Shown here: positions 39,046 to 47,153 of the stretch, one piece after another | How the letters are laid out: every line of letters starts with the position of its first letter | Numbering within the stretch: the first letter of the stretch is position 1 | Assembly (NCBI RefSeq): GCF_040717445.1 | Contig: NZ_JBFEFL010000001.1 | Span: forward strand, 124,001 to 188,000 | Reading direction: 5' to 3' | Source: Qipengyuania sp. JC766 | Lineage (GTDB): Bacteria > Pseudomonadota > Alphaproteobacteria > Sphingomonadales > Sphingomonadaceae | DNA length: 64,000 nucleotides | Notes under the pieces: model-generated | Databases searched by the model: none | Seen by the model: only the letters and a program-made list of their open reading frames with translations | What the model was told of the DNA's origin: nothing | Translations under genes and position numbers: made by a program

Positions 39046-40812
39046 TCAGTCGGGATACATGCGTTTCTGGTTTTCGAGCCAGTCCCGGATTTTGAAGTTC
39101 AAAGCCTCCGCCTTGTTTCGCTGGTCATTGTAGTAGGCATCTTCGAAAGCTTTGATTCTGGCCGTTGCCTCGTTGCTAGTAAACTTCCAGATCGACGAAA
39201 ATTCAGATGATGGCAAACACGCTGCCGATTTCCATTTGTCGCATGTGAAGAATTTCACACGATGGGCCCACCCATAGGCCTCGTTCAGAAGCGGCTTCTT
39301 CGCCCCTCGGCTGTCCCAGTAGTCCTTCAGACAGTTTGCGATCGCGACATTCGAATTGTAACGGCTGTTATAATCGCTGACCGAACTGCGGCTATACCGG
39401 TCGAGGTAAAGCGGGGACAAATTCGGCGTTCCGCAGATGTTGGTCATGGACGCGTAACGCGTGATCGCATCGACTTCTGCCTGCATTCCCGATTGGGAGA
39501 CTTTCGGGCGAGTGGCGAGCAGGATCTTGTTGGCGCGGGCAGTGAAATCGGCTTCGGCGCGGGCAGCGGCAGCGGCGGCGATCGGCTTGGCCGATGCCTC
39601 CAGCCTATCGTAATCCATGAACTCGGCGTCCGCGGGCGTCTCGATCAGATCCTCGTCAGCACAGCGATAGACATAAGAGGAAACCAAATCGCTCGCGAGC
39701 ATATTTCGTGCGAAGATAATCTCTGCAGCGGCATCGGTCATGCCGGGTCGCAACTGAAGCCTTTCGAAGAGGCGTTCGCCGCTTGTATCCTCGAACTTCC
39801 TGCGACAGTCGCGAATATTGGCCGCGAGGGCCGGAGAAAGTCCGGCGAGACTTGGCCAAGTGCCGGCCGCCTTGGGCGTGTTCCAGTCTGCCGGCAGATC
39901 GACATTGAAGTTGCTAAAGGCATCGACGACGCGCGAATCCACGGTCGAAGATGCCACGTGCTCCGGCCGGCACGCTTTCGCCAGCCGGTCCATCGCGGCC
40001 TTCAATTCCACGGCCTTCGCGGAACTGCCTGCATAATAGTAGTCGATCTTGGTGTCGTTCTCGCGCCTGACGCCGACGTAGTCCGGTATGCCGGGCGTAA
40101 TCGCGATGGTCAGCGGAGACATCCAGATAACGGGTTCGCCTCCCTGGGCCGCCGGATGGCGCTTGCCTGCCTGCTCCACGGCCGGAGTAGCCCAGTCGCG
40201 AATGGTTGCGCAGCCGCCGCCGAATATGGTGGCCGTCCCGTTGTAACCAGCGACCTTCTTTCCATCGATGAAGATCGGCGTACGCTGTCCGTTCACGATT
40301 GCCTTGATGTCCCGCAACGCACTTGCGCGTTCGGGATTGGTTTCGGAATGGCGGCTGTTCGGCGCGCAGGCGCTCTGTATCTCGAACAGGGCGACATTTG
40401 CGCGCCAGTTGCGCCCGAGCCAGAACCATTCGGTGTCGAGGTTCGGTCTTTCGACGAGGAGATACCCGTCATTCTCGGTCGAAAGGCCGAGGCTGGACAT
40501 GGTTTTCCAATCAAGATCGATCGTTCGGTTGGATGCCGGGCTGGACCCGATGGGCGGCATGTTTTCGACGATTTGCGAACGGCACCCGCTGCCGCTGTAG
40601 AATACCGAGCCCCAAGCATCCGTCGCGACGCCTTCCCCCGGCCCGCCGGTATCGGGATCGATCGGGAAGCGGTTCGCTTCGAATTCCTTCTTCAGCACCG
40701 CATGGGCATAATCGCTCTGCGCCCACGCCGGCGCGAGCGTGGCGAGGGCGAGCAGGGCGCCAAGCATCGCAACCGCCCGCGCAAACGTGCCGCCGTACCG
40801 TGTAAACCGCAT
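39046..40812 (-). CDS. Large secreted protein of unknown function
   Basis: 588 residues. ATG 40812 has GGGGAG about 7 bases upstream and begins a clear signal peptide (FARAVAMLGALLALATLAPAWAQ). I recognise no family. Ten or more cysteines are spread along the protein (e.g. SGSGCRSQI, QSACAP, GGGCATI, KACRPEH, NICGTP, FFTCDKWKSAACLP), which fits a disulfide-rich periplasmic or extracellular protein. GC content is unusually low over the C-terminal end: 43% over 39181-39240 by count, against 72% over 39541-39600. Neighbours give no functional clue. It could be horizontally acquired or a fast-evolving family. Confidence 0.8.
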   Translation of the reverse strand: MRFTRYGGTFARAVAMLGALLALATLAPAWAQSDYAHAVLKKEFEANRFPIDPDTGGPGEGVATDAWGSVFYSGSGCRSQIVENMPPIGSSPASNRTIDLDWKTMSSLGLSTENDGYLLVERPNLDTEWFWLGRNWRANVALFEIQSACAPNSRHSETNPERASALRDIKAIVNGQRTPIFIDGKKVAGYNGTATIFGGGCATIRDWATPAVEQAGKRHPAAQGGEPVIWMSPLTIAITPGIPDYVGVRRENDTKIDYYYAGSSAKAVELKAAMDRLAKACRPEHVASSTVDSRVVDAFSNFNVDLPADWNTPKAAGTWPSLAGLSPALAANIRDCRRKFEDTSGERLFERLQLRPGMTDAAAEIIFARNMLASDLVSSYVYRCADEDLIETPADAEFMDYDRLEASAKPIAAAAAARAEADFTARANKILLATRPKVSQSGMQAEVDAITRYASMTNICGTPNLSPLYLDRYSRSSVSDYNSRYNSNVAIANCLKDYWDSRGAKKPLLNEAYGWAHRVKFFTCDKWKSAACLPSSEFSSIWKFTSNEATARIKAFEDAYYNDQRNKAEALNFKIRDWLENQKRMYPD

Positions 40813-41146
40813 GCCGAAACTCCCCGTCGCAACCGTCCCGACCGCGACACTGACTCCATGCGCAAACCGGCACAATCCTACAAATGGGGGAGGGGGTGCT
40901 TGTCCGGGCTCGCCATGTCGCCTTTCTGCAACGCAACTGCTCATTGTGCGATGCAGCGGTGCGGCAAATCACGCCGGCGCATGCCGTAACGGCAAGGCAC
41001 CGAGTGTGACTCGGTAGCAACAAAAGAGTGCGCTGCAGCGCAACATATGCGGCATTATCCTTGTTTGCGGTGCACGGGTCGGATAATTGCTGCGCCAGAA
41101 GGGGGCAGAATAAACATCCCCCGCGCTCGAGAGGGATGGAGATCTC
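40813..41146. other. 334-base gene-free region upstream of TonB receptor
   Basis: Divergent control region between the orphan secreted protein and the TonB receptor. It contains a short hairpin ACCGAGT-GTG-ACTCGGT at 40999-41015 and a perfect 14-base palindrome TGCGCTGCAGCGCA at 41029-41042. GGAGATCTC gives the receptor's ribosome binding site. No ORF, RNA gene or recognised riboswitch was found. Confidence 0.6.
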
Positions 41147-43798
41147 ATGAAATTCACCGTTACTGGCCGTTCCGCGGCCGCTCGTTACACACTGCTGGCC
41201 GGCGTCGCCGGTCTCGCCATTCCCGGTGTCGCAGCCGCGCAGTCCAACCAGCAGGATGCCGAGGAACTGGCCGAGGCGACCGTGCAGGACGACCCGAACG
41301 ACGGGTTCGACGAACTGGAATCGCAGGAAGGCACCGTCATCATCGTGACGGCCACGAAGCGCGAGCAGACGCTGCAGGAAACGCCGGTTTCGGTCAGCGT
41401 GACCAGCGCGGAAACGCTGGAGCGGGCCGAAATCCGCGACCTCGCCGACCTCGTGACCGTCGCCCCGTCGCTGCGCGTCAGCCAGCTGCAGAGCAGCGCC
41501 AACACCACCTTCATCATTCGCGGCTTCGGCAACGGCGCCAACAATGTCGGCATCGAACCGTCGGTCGGCGTGTTCATCGACGGCGTGTACCGTTCGCGCT
41601 CTGCCGCTTCGATCAACGACCTTGCCAATGTCAGCCGCATCGAAGTCCTTCGCGGTCCCCAGAACACGCTGTTCGGCAAGAACGCCAGCGCCGGCGTCAT
41701 CTCCGTGATCACGCGCGCACCGCAGTTCGAATTCGGCGGTTCGGCCAGCTTCACCTACGGCAATTTCGACACGATGGTGGCCAAGGCGGACATCACCGGC
41801 CCGATCACGGACTCGATCGCCTTCTCGCTCGACGGCACCTACAACAAGCGCGACGGCTACGTTGACGTCGTCAACCTGGACGAGAAGATCAACGATCGCG
41901 ATCGCTACGTCGTTCGCGGCCAGCTGCTGTTCGACAATGACGGTCCGTTCACCGTCCGCGCCATCGGCGACTATTCCAAGATCGACGAGCTTTGCTGCGC
42001 CGCCGGCAACGTGCTGGCCGGTCCGTCCGTGCCGCTGCTGTTCGCCGTGGGCGGTGCGCTCGACGTCGAAGATCCGTTCAGCGACCAGGTGTTCCTCGAC
42101 ACGCTGCCGGTGAACGATATCGAGAACTACGGCGGCTCCATCCAGGCGGACCTGGAACTGGGCAACCTGACGCTGACCTCGATCACCGCCTACCGCGAAC
42201 TGCGCGCCTTCAACGAGCAGGACGTTGACTTCTCCAGCGCGGCGGTCGTCAGCGAATTCCGCAACCAGGCGGTCGACACCTTCACGCAGGAACTGCGTCT
42301 GGCGTCGGACTTCGACGGTCCGCTGAACTTCCTGCTTGGCGGCTACTACTTCAACGAAAGCGCGGAACAGAACAGCGGCCTCGACAATGGCGAGGATTCC
42401 CGTGCGTTCTTCGACCTGCTTGCAGGCAGCGGCGTGCCCGGCACCCTGGCGGGCGTCGAAGCGGCGCTCGGCCTTCCGGCCGGCGGCATCTTCGCCGAAG
42501 GCCCGGCGACCCGAGAATTCTTCACCCTGGACAACGAGTCCTACTCGGTATTCGGTCAGGTCGATTTCGACCTGACCGATCGCCTGACGCTGACCGCCGG
42601 TTTCAACTACACCGACGATCGCAAGGACTTCACCCTGTCGCAGGATTCGCTCGACCCGCTGGCGAACATCAACCTCGTGGACGCGGTCATCGTCGGCCAG
42701 ATCGCCCAGATCACGCAGACCCCGCCGTCGCAGATCGGCGCGGCGCAGATCCAAGCCTTCGCCGCTGCCAACCCGGCCGCCTTCCAGGCGATCGCTAACG
42801 CCGCGACCAACCCTGCGACCAACCCGCTGCTGGCCTTGCAGGCGCTGCAGTTCCTGCCGCCGTTCCTCGACGTGCCGAACTCGGTCGAGCCGGGCGAAAC
42901 GCGGGACGACAACTGGAGCTACACGCTGCGCGCGGCGTACGACGTGACCGACAACCTCAACGCGTATTTCACCTACGCCACCGGGTTCAAGGCCAGCTCC
43001 GTCAACCTGTCGCGTGACAGCCGCCCGACCAATGCGGACTTCACGCCGGGTCCGTTCGGCAGCACCATCCTGGCCCCGTCCTCGCCCATTCGCGATGCCG
43101 GTCTTGCCGTGCCGAACCTGACGACCGGATCGCGCTTCGCGGGCCCCGAGGAATCGGAAGTCTACGAATTCGGCCTGAAGGCCAGCTTCCCGCAGTTCGC
43201 CTTCAACCTGGCGGTGTTCGACCAGACGATCGACGGATTCCAGTCCAACGCTTTCACCGGCACGGGCTTCGCGCTCGTCAATGCCGGTTCGCAGTCGGTG
43301 CAGGGCTTCGAATTCGACTCCACTGTCACCCCGATCGATCCGCTGGTGTTCACTTTCGCGCTGACCTACCTCGATTCCCAGTATGACGACTTCCCGGGAT
43401 CGGTCGTGGGCGACCTCACGGGGCAGTCGGTGGCCGGCGTTCCGGACTTCACCATCGCGACCTCGGCGACCTACACGCACGAGTTCGGCAATACGGGCAA
43501 TGCGCTGATCGGCCGCGTGGACTACTACCACGAGGCGAACACGCAGCTGATCGAAGGCGTCCCCGGTTTCGACAACCCGATCGAGGTTGCACGCAACTAT
43601 CGCCGCGAAGTGAACCAGGTGAACGCCTCGCTCACGCTGGCGCTGGAAAGCGGTCTGGAAATCGCGGGCTTCGTTCGCAACCTGACCAACGACCGGTACC
43701 TGACGCAGATTTTCCCGGGCGTCGCACAGCCGGGCACGATCTCGGGCTATCCGAGCCAGCCGCGCACCTATGGCGGCACGGTCCGGTTCCGCTTCTGA
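41147..43798 (+). CDS. TonB-dependent receptor, large
   Basis: 883 residues. Signal peptide (LLAGVAGLAIPGVAAAQ, cleavage near 31), plug domain beginning IIVTATKREQTLQETPVSVSV, with FIIRGFGNGANNVGIEPSVG and VEVLRGPQNTLFGKN-type sequence, then a long barrel ending TVRFRF. The sequence style is that of the broad sphingomonad receptors for plant, algal or aromatic substrates rather than siderophores. An Ala/Asn/Pro/Gln-rich insertion occupies about residues 529-572. The transcript is closed by a terminator at 43821. Confidence 0.95.
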   Translation: MKFTVTGRSAAARYTLLAGVAGLAIPGVAAAQSNQQDAEELAEATVQDDPNDGFDELESQEGTVIIVTATKREQTLQETPVSVSVTSAETLERAEIRDLADLVTVAPSLRVSQLQSSANTTFIIRGFGNGANNVGIEPSVGVFIDGVYRSRSAASINDLANVSRIEVLRGPQNTLFGKNASAGVISVITRAPQFEFGGSASFTYGNFDTMVAKADITGPITDSIAFSLDGTYNKRDGYVDVVNLDEKINDRDRYVVRGQLLFDNDGPFTVRAIGDYSKIDELCCAAGNVLAGPSVPLLFAVGGALDVEDPFSDQVFLDTLPVNDIENYGGSIQADLELGNLTLTSITAYRELRAFNEQDVDFSSAAVVSEFRNQAVDTFTQELRLASDFDGPLNFLLGGYYFNESAEQNSGLDNGEDSRAFFDLLAGSGVPGTLAGVEAALGLPAGGIFAEGPATREFFTLDNESYSVFGQVDFDLTDRLTLTAGFNYTDDRKDFTLSQDSLDPLANINLVDAVIVGQIAQITQTPPSQIGAAQIQAFAAANPAAFQAIANAATNPATNPLLALQALQFLPPFLDVPNSVEPGETRDDNWSYTLRAAYDVTDNLNAYFTYATGFKASSVNLSRDSRPTNADFTPGPFGSTILAPSSPIRDAGLAVPNLTTGSRFAGPEESEVYEFGLKASFPQFAFNLAVFDQTIDGFQSNAFTGTGFALVNAGSQSVQGFEFDSTVTPIDPLVFTFALTYLDSQYDDFPGSVVGDLTGQSVAGVPDFTIATSATYTHEFGNTGNALIGRVDYYHEANTQLIEGVPGFDNPIEVARNYRREVNQVNASLTLALESGLEIAGFVRNLTNDRYLTQIFPGVAQPGTISGYPSQPRTYGGTVRFRF

Positions 43799-43820
43799 TC
43801 GGGCATCCGTGAAACAAGGA

Positions 43821-43850
43821 GGCCCCGCCAGCGATGGCGGGGCCTTTTTT
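43821..43850 (+). terminator. Rho-independent terminator after TonB receptor
   Basis: Ten-base stem GGCCCCGCCA/TGGCGGGGCC closed by a GCGA (GNRA-type) tetraloop, followed directly by six T. It lies 22 bases past the receptor stop codon. Confidence 0.95.
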
Positions 43851-43914
43851 GTTGCCAAATACGCATCGTTGTGGTGCGTAACTGTCAGGGACGACAAGTG
43901 AGGGAATTGGGGAC

Positions 43915-44379
43915 ATGCAAACGGAATATGCGGGCTTCTGGATCCGCTTCGGCGCCTATCTGATCGACGCGATCATCCTCTTTATCGCGCAGATGATCAT
44001 CATGGTGCCATTCGGCGTGGGATTGGGTGCGACGGGCTCGGACACCGCCGCGGGTGCGGGCGTCCTATTGATGTATCTCATCATTTTCGTGGGCCAGTGG
44101 CTGTATTTCGCGCTGATGGAGAGTTCCGCCAAGCAGGGTACGCTGGGCAAGATGGCGCTGGGCCTCGTGGTCACCGACGACAACGGGCAGCGGATCAGCT
44201 TCATGCGCGCCACGGGCCGTTATTTCGGCAAGATCCTTTCGAGCATCATTCTGCTGATCGGATACATCATGGCCGCGTTCACGGAGAAGAAGCAGGCGCT
44301 GCACGACATGCTCGCCTCCACGCTGGTCTGGAAGGGCCAGCCGGGCCAGGTCGGGCAGCAGGCCGACGTGTTCCGGTGA
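43915..44379 (+). CDS. RDD-family membrane protein
   Basis: 154 residues. Three or so hydrophobic segments and the RDD pattern: an early Arg (GFWIRFGAYLIDAIIL) and the Asp-containing helix, then AGVLLMYLIIFVGQWLYF and a lysine-rich GTLGKMALGLVV. The family may transport ions or small solutes; the substrate is unknown. It follows a terminator, so has its own promoter, and faces recF. Confidence 0.92.
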   Translation: MQTEYAGFWIRFGAYLIDAIILFIAQMIIMVPFGVGLGATGSDTAAGAGVLLMYLIIFVGQWLYFALMESSAKQGTLGKMALGLVVTDDNGQRISFMRATGRYFGKILSSIILLIGYIMAAFTEKKQALHDMLASTLVWKGQPGQVGQQADVFR

Positions 44380-44416
44380 TTCCTGCGGGCGGCCCTGCCG
44401 CCGGTTGCTTTGAACA

Positions 44417-44449
44417 GGCCCTGCTGCCGATCCGGTGGCGGGGCCTTTT
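44417..44449 (+). terminator. Rho-independent terminator after RDD gene
   Basis: Twelve-base stem (GGCCCTGCTGCC/GGTGGCGGGGCC, with G-U wobbles) around a GATCC loop, followed by four T. It sits in the 76-base gap between the RDD gene and convergent recF. Confidence 0.75.
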
Positions 44450-44455
44450 CCTTTG

Positions 44456-45541
44456 CTAGATGCGGGCGACGGTGCCGTTCCCGACCTGCCAGACCGCGGC
44501 TTCCGCGCGGATATCGGCGAAGGGGGCGAGTTCGGTTCCCGTGAGCCAGACCTGCGATCCGCCCGCGCGCAGGCGGTCGAACAGGGCAGTCCGCCGGACC
44601 GGATCCAGGTGCGCGGCAACCTCGTCCAGCAACAGGATACCGGGCCGCCCCTCGGCCGCGCGTTCCGCATGCGCGAGGATGATCGCGACCAGCATCGCCT
44701 TCTGCTCCCCGGTCGAACATTGCGCGGCCGGAATGCCGCTGTCCGCCTTGGTGACGACGAGTTCCTCCCGATGCGGTCCGATCAGGCTGCGGCCCGCCGC
44801 TCGGTCGCGGGGCCGGTTGTCCCGCAATGCCTGCGCCAGCGCATCCTCCTCGTCGGGCCCGCCCGGATCGCGCTCCAGCAGGGGCTTGGCAAAGGGCGCA
44901 TCGGGCAGGGCTGCGAGCGCCTGCTCCAGCGCGTCCACGGTCGCCCGGCGCCCCAGCGCCAGCGCGCTGCCGTGCTGCGCCATCTGCGCCTCGATCCCGT
45001 CCAGCCAGGTCGGATCGGGCGGCATTTCGTCCGACAGGAGCCGGTTGCGTTCGCGCAGCGCGCTTTCGTAGCGGCTGGCATGGCGCGCATGGGCCGGATC
45101 GAGTGCGAGCGCCAGCCGGTCGAGGAAGCGCCTGCGCGCACCGGCGCTGTCGGCGAACAGGCGGTCCATCGCCGGTGTCAGCCAGCCGATCGCCAGCCAT
45201 TCCCCCAGTGACGTCGCGCTCGCCTCGCTGCCATTGACGCGCACCAGCCTGCGGCCCGGGCGATGGGGTTCGACATGGGTGCCGAGGCGTACATCCTCTC
45301 CCGCTGCGGGAAGGGAGAGGGAGGCGCCGATCGCGAACCCGTGCGAACCGTCTCCGCCCGCCATTTCCTGCAGGGCCGCCCGGCGCAGGCCACGGCCCGG
45401 CGCGAGGAGGGAGAGCGCTTCCAGCACGTTGGTCTTGCCCGCGCCGTTCTCCCCCACAAGCAGGTTGAAGCCACGCGTATCGTCCAGCTCGGTCGCGACG
45501 TGATTGCGAAAATGGGACAGGCTGATCCGGTCGAGCACCAC
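44456..45541 (-). CDS. recF: DNA replication and repair protein RecF
   Basis: 361 residues. SMC-like ATPase that loads RecA at gaps. Walker A GENGAGKTNVLEAL near the N-terminus, ABC signature CSTGEQKAMLVAIIL and Walker B RPGILLLDEVAAHLD are intact. Start GTG 45541 or the adjacent in-frame GTG at 45538. Not adjacent to dnaN or gyrB, unlike the classical dnaA-dnaN-recF-gyrB order. Confidence 0.96.
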   Translation of the reverse strand: MVLDRISLSHFRNHVATELDDTRGFNLLVGENGAGKTNVLEALSLLAPGRGLRRAALQEMAGGDGSHGFAIGASLSLPAAGEDVRLGTHVEPHRPGRRLVRVNGSEASATSLGEWLAIGWLTPAMDRLFADSAGARRRFLDRLALALDPAHARHASRYESALRERNRLLSDEMPPDPTWLDGIEAQMAQHGSALALGRRATVDALEQALAALPDAPFAKPLLERDPGGPDEEDALAQALRDNRPRDRAAGRSLIGPHREELVVTKADSGIPAAQCSTGEQKAMLVAIILAHAERAAEGRPGILLLDEVAAHLDPVRRTALFDRLRAGGSQVWLTGTELAPFADIRAEAAVWQVGNGTVARI

Positions 45542-45690
45542 CGGTCGATGGGCGAAATCGCCTCACAGCGCAACTGTGCGGTTTATACCATTCCAATAGT
45601 TGGTGAAAAATCCCAATTTAGCGTTTTCGGCATCATCCGGAGCCGGCGACCGTAACGCCAAATGTCTGATTTTACGCCAGAAACCAAAAC

Positions 45691-45706
45691 TGGCACGCCA
45701 TCTGCA
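45691..45706 (+). promoter_or_regulatory. Candidate sigma-54 promoter (-24/-12)
   Basis: TGGCACGCCATCTGCA contains the invariant GG (45692-45693) and GC (45704-45705) with exactly 10 bases between and matches TGGCACG at the -24 box completely. Transcription would start near 45717, about 49 bases before the first micro-ORF ATG. Psp genes are the classical sigma-54 regulon, and a PspC-domain gene lies downstream. No activator binding site was identified. Confidence 0.65.
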
Positions 45707-45765
45707 TAACTGTTCATGTCGGCAGGGGATGGGCCTCGCCGCAAACGAGAAAAGGGAAAATACCG

Positions 45766-45897
45766 ATGCCGAAATTCAATCTCTTCAGCAGCCGCGCCTT
45801 TGCCGCCGTCGCGTCGCTGGCCTTCACCGCGATGGTCTTCGCTACCGCGATCGCTCCCGCCAACCAGGGCGCCGTTCTGCCGACGATGGTCGCCTGA
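45766..45897 (+). CDS. 43-residue hydrophobic/exported peptide, copy 1
   Basis: Short ORF after AAGGGAAAA at good spacing. Basic/polar N-terminus, hydrophobic stretch (about 11-30), then ATAIAPANQGAVLP and a short tail. It can be read as a single-span membrane peptide or as a signal peptide with an APA-type cleavage site releasing an 11-residue peptide. It is the tandem paralogue of the next ORF, sharing FATAIAPAN or LATAIAPAN and GAxLP. Function unknown. Confidence 0.7.
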   Translation: MPKFNLFSSRAFAAVASLAFTAMVFATAIAPANQGAVLPTMVA

Positions 45898-45933
45898 CCT
45901 GAATTCTACCGAACCTGAAAGGACACATTGCAA

Positions 45934-46062
45934 ATGACTTACGAAGCACTCTCCCGCAAGGCGACCGCCGCATTCGCGTCGCTTTTCGTCACCGCCATCG
46001 TTCTGGCCACAGCCATCGCGCCGGCCAACAACGGTGCCATCCTGCCGGGAGCCATCGCATGA
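45934..46062 (+). CDS. 42-residue hydrophobic/exported peptide, copy 2
   Basis: Tandem paralogue of the preceding ORF, 36 bases downstream, with GAAAGGACAC upstream. Same layout: polar N-terminus, hydrophobic residues 12-30, then ATAIAPANNGAILP. The stop overlaps the ATG of the PspC-domain gene by four bases (ATGA at 46059-46062), so all three ORFs form one translation-coupled unit. Function unknown. Confidence 0.72.
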   Translation: MTYEALSRKATAAFASLFVTAIVLATAIAPANNGAILPGAIA

Positions 46063-46274
46063 ACCAGATGGACAACAACACGAGCAGCGGCACTTCGGCC
46101 AAGCAGTTTCGGCTGGACCGCGAGGATAACAAGATCTGGGGCGTGTGCGGCGGTATCGCCAACTACCTGGGCGTCGATCCCATGCTGGTCCGGGTCGCTT
46201 TCGCTGCCGGAACGCTGCTGGGCTTCGGATCGCTGATCCTGGTCTACATCCTGATCGCCCTGGTGGCGGACTGA
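46059..46274 (+). CDS. PspC-domain membrane protein
   Basis: 71 residues: polar N-terminus, then the PspC domain (FRLDREDNKIWGVCGGIANY) and a hydrophobic helix (about 44-68). PspC is the membrane sensor/partner of phage-shock responses. Shorter than E. coli PspC, it has only the core domain. It is coupled to the upstream micro-ORF and followed by a terminator. No pspA, pspB or pspF is in the window. Confidence 0.93.
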   Translation: MNQMDNNTSSGTSAKQFRLDREDNKIWGVCGGIANYLGVDPMLVRVAFAAGTLLGFGSLILVYILIALVAD

Positions 46275-46337
46275 GCACGGCCCTGCCGAACCGTCCCGGT
46301 TTTCGCACCGGCCGTGCTTCACATCACTGAAAACCGG

Positions 46338-46363
46338 GAGGGGCCGCTGGCCCCTCTCTTTTT
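46338..46363. terminator. Rho-independent terminator between PspC gene and SDR
   Basis: Eight-base stem GAGGGGCC/GGCCCCTC with a three-base loop, then a T-rich run (TCTTTTT) on the plus strand. On the minus strand it is followed by CCGGTTTT, so it can also serve the convergent SDR/NUDIX operon. Confidence 0.88.
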
Positions 46364-46368
46364 GCGCA

Positions 46369-47151
46369 TCACATGGCGGAAATGCCGCCGTCCAGCTTGA
46401 TTTCCGCGCCAGTCATGAAGCGGCTTTCGTCGCTCGCCAGGTAGACCACCGCATTGGCGATGTCGTCCGGCTCACCGACGAACTTGAGCGGGATCTGCCG
46501 CGCCAGCTTGCCCAGCAGCACGTCCTTGTCCAGCTTGTGCGCGCGCGCCGTCCCGTCGAGGATCGGCGTGTCGACGAAGGTGGGATGCACCGAATTGCAG
46601 CGGATCTGCATGTTGTTCTTCGCGCAGTGCAGTGCGATCGACTTGCTCAGCATCCAGACTGCCGCCTTGGACGCGTTGTAGGCGGGCATGGTGTCGCTGG
46701 CTATCAGGCCGGCGATGCTGGAAATGTTGATGATGGAGCCCGGCGCATGTTCGCGCATCAGGGGCAGCGCCTTCTGGCAACCGTGGAAGATGGAATCGAC
46801 ATTGACCGCGAAGCAGCGCTGCCAGTCCGCGAAATCGCAGGTCTCGATGTTGCCGCCAACGCCGATCCCGGCATTGTTGACCAGCACGTTGAGCCCGCCC
46901 AGATGCTCACGCGCCGCGTCCACGGCGGCGTCCCATGCGGCCGGATCGGTCACGTCATGGGCGAGGGCGAAGGCCGTTCCGTCGCCGAAGCTCTCGTTGA
47001 TCGCGGCGGCGGTTTCCTTCGCGCCATCTTCGTTCACATCCGTGCACAGCACCCGCGCGCCTTCTTCGGCCAGCCGCCGCGAATGCGCCGCGCCCAGACC
47101 CTGCGCCGCTCCCGTCACCAGCGCCAGCTTGCCTTCGCACCGTCCCGCCAT
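46369..47151 (-). CDS. Short-chain dehydrogenase/reductase
   Basis: 260-residue classical SDR: cofactor motif TGAAQGLGAA, NNAGIGVGG, catalytic Ser in NISSIAG, YxxxK in YNASKAAVW. The Asp in CTDVNEDG at the second beta strand suggests NAD(H). ATG 47151 has AGGGAG seven bases upstream; ATG 47157 is also in frame. It is the last gene of the lemA-TPM-NUDIX run, adjoining the NUDIX stop. Substrate unknown. Confidence 0.92.
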   Translation of the reverse strand: MAGRCEGKLALVTGAAQGLGAAHSRRLAEEGARVLCTDVNEDGAKETAAAINESFGDGTAFALAHDVTDPAAWDAAVDAAREHLGGLNVLVNNAGIGVGGNIETCDFADWQRCFAVNVDSIFHGCQKALPLMREHAPGSIINISSIAGLIASDTMPAYNASKAAVWMLSKSIALHCAKNNMQIRCNSVHPTFVDTPILDGTARAHKLDKDVLLGKLARQIPLKFVGEPDDIANAVVYLASDESRFMTGAEIKLDGGISAM

Positions 47152-47153
47152 CG

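Noticed and set aside
40511-43897. 1128-codon minus-strand frame opposite the TonB receptor
   Set aside because: It mirrors the receptor codons, has no recognisable domain, and the plus-strand gene has a ribosome site and terminator.
45636-45681. Repeated TAACGCC/TTACGCC upstream of the sigma-54 candidate as activator sites
   Set aside because: The match is only seven bases and PspF site consensus is not met.
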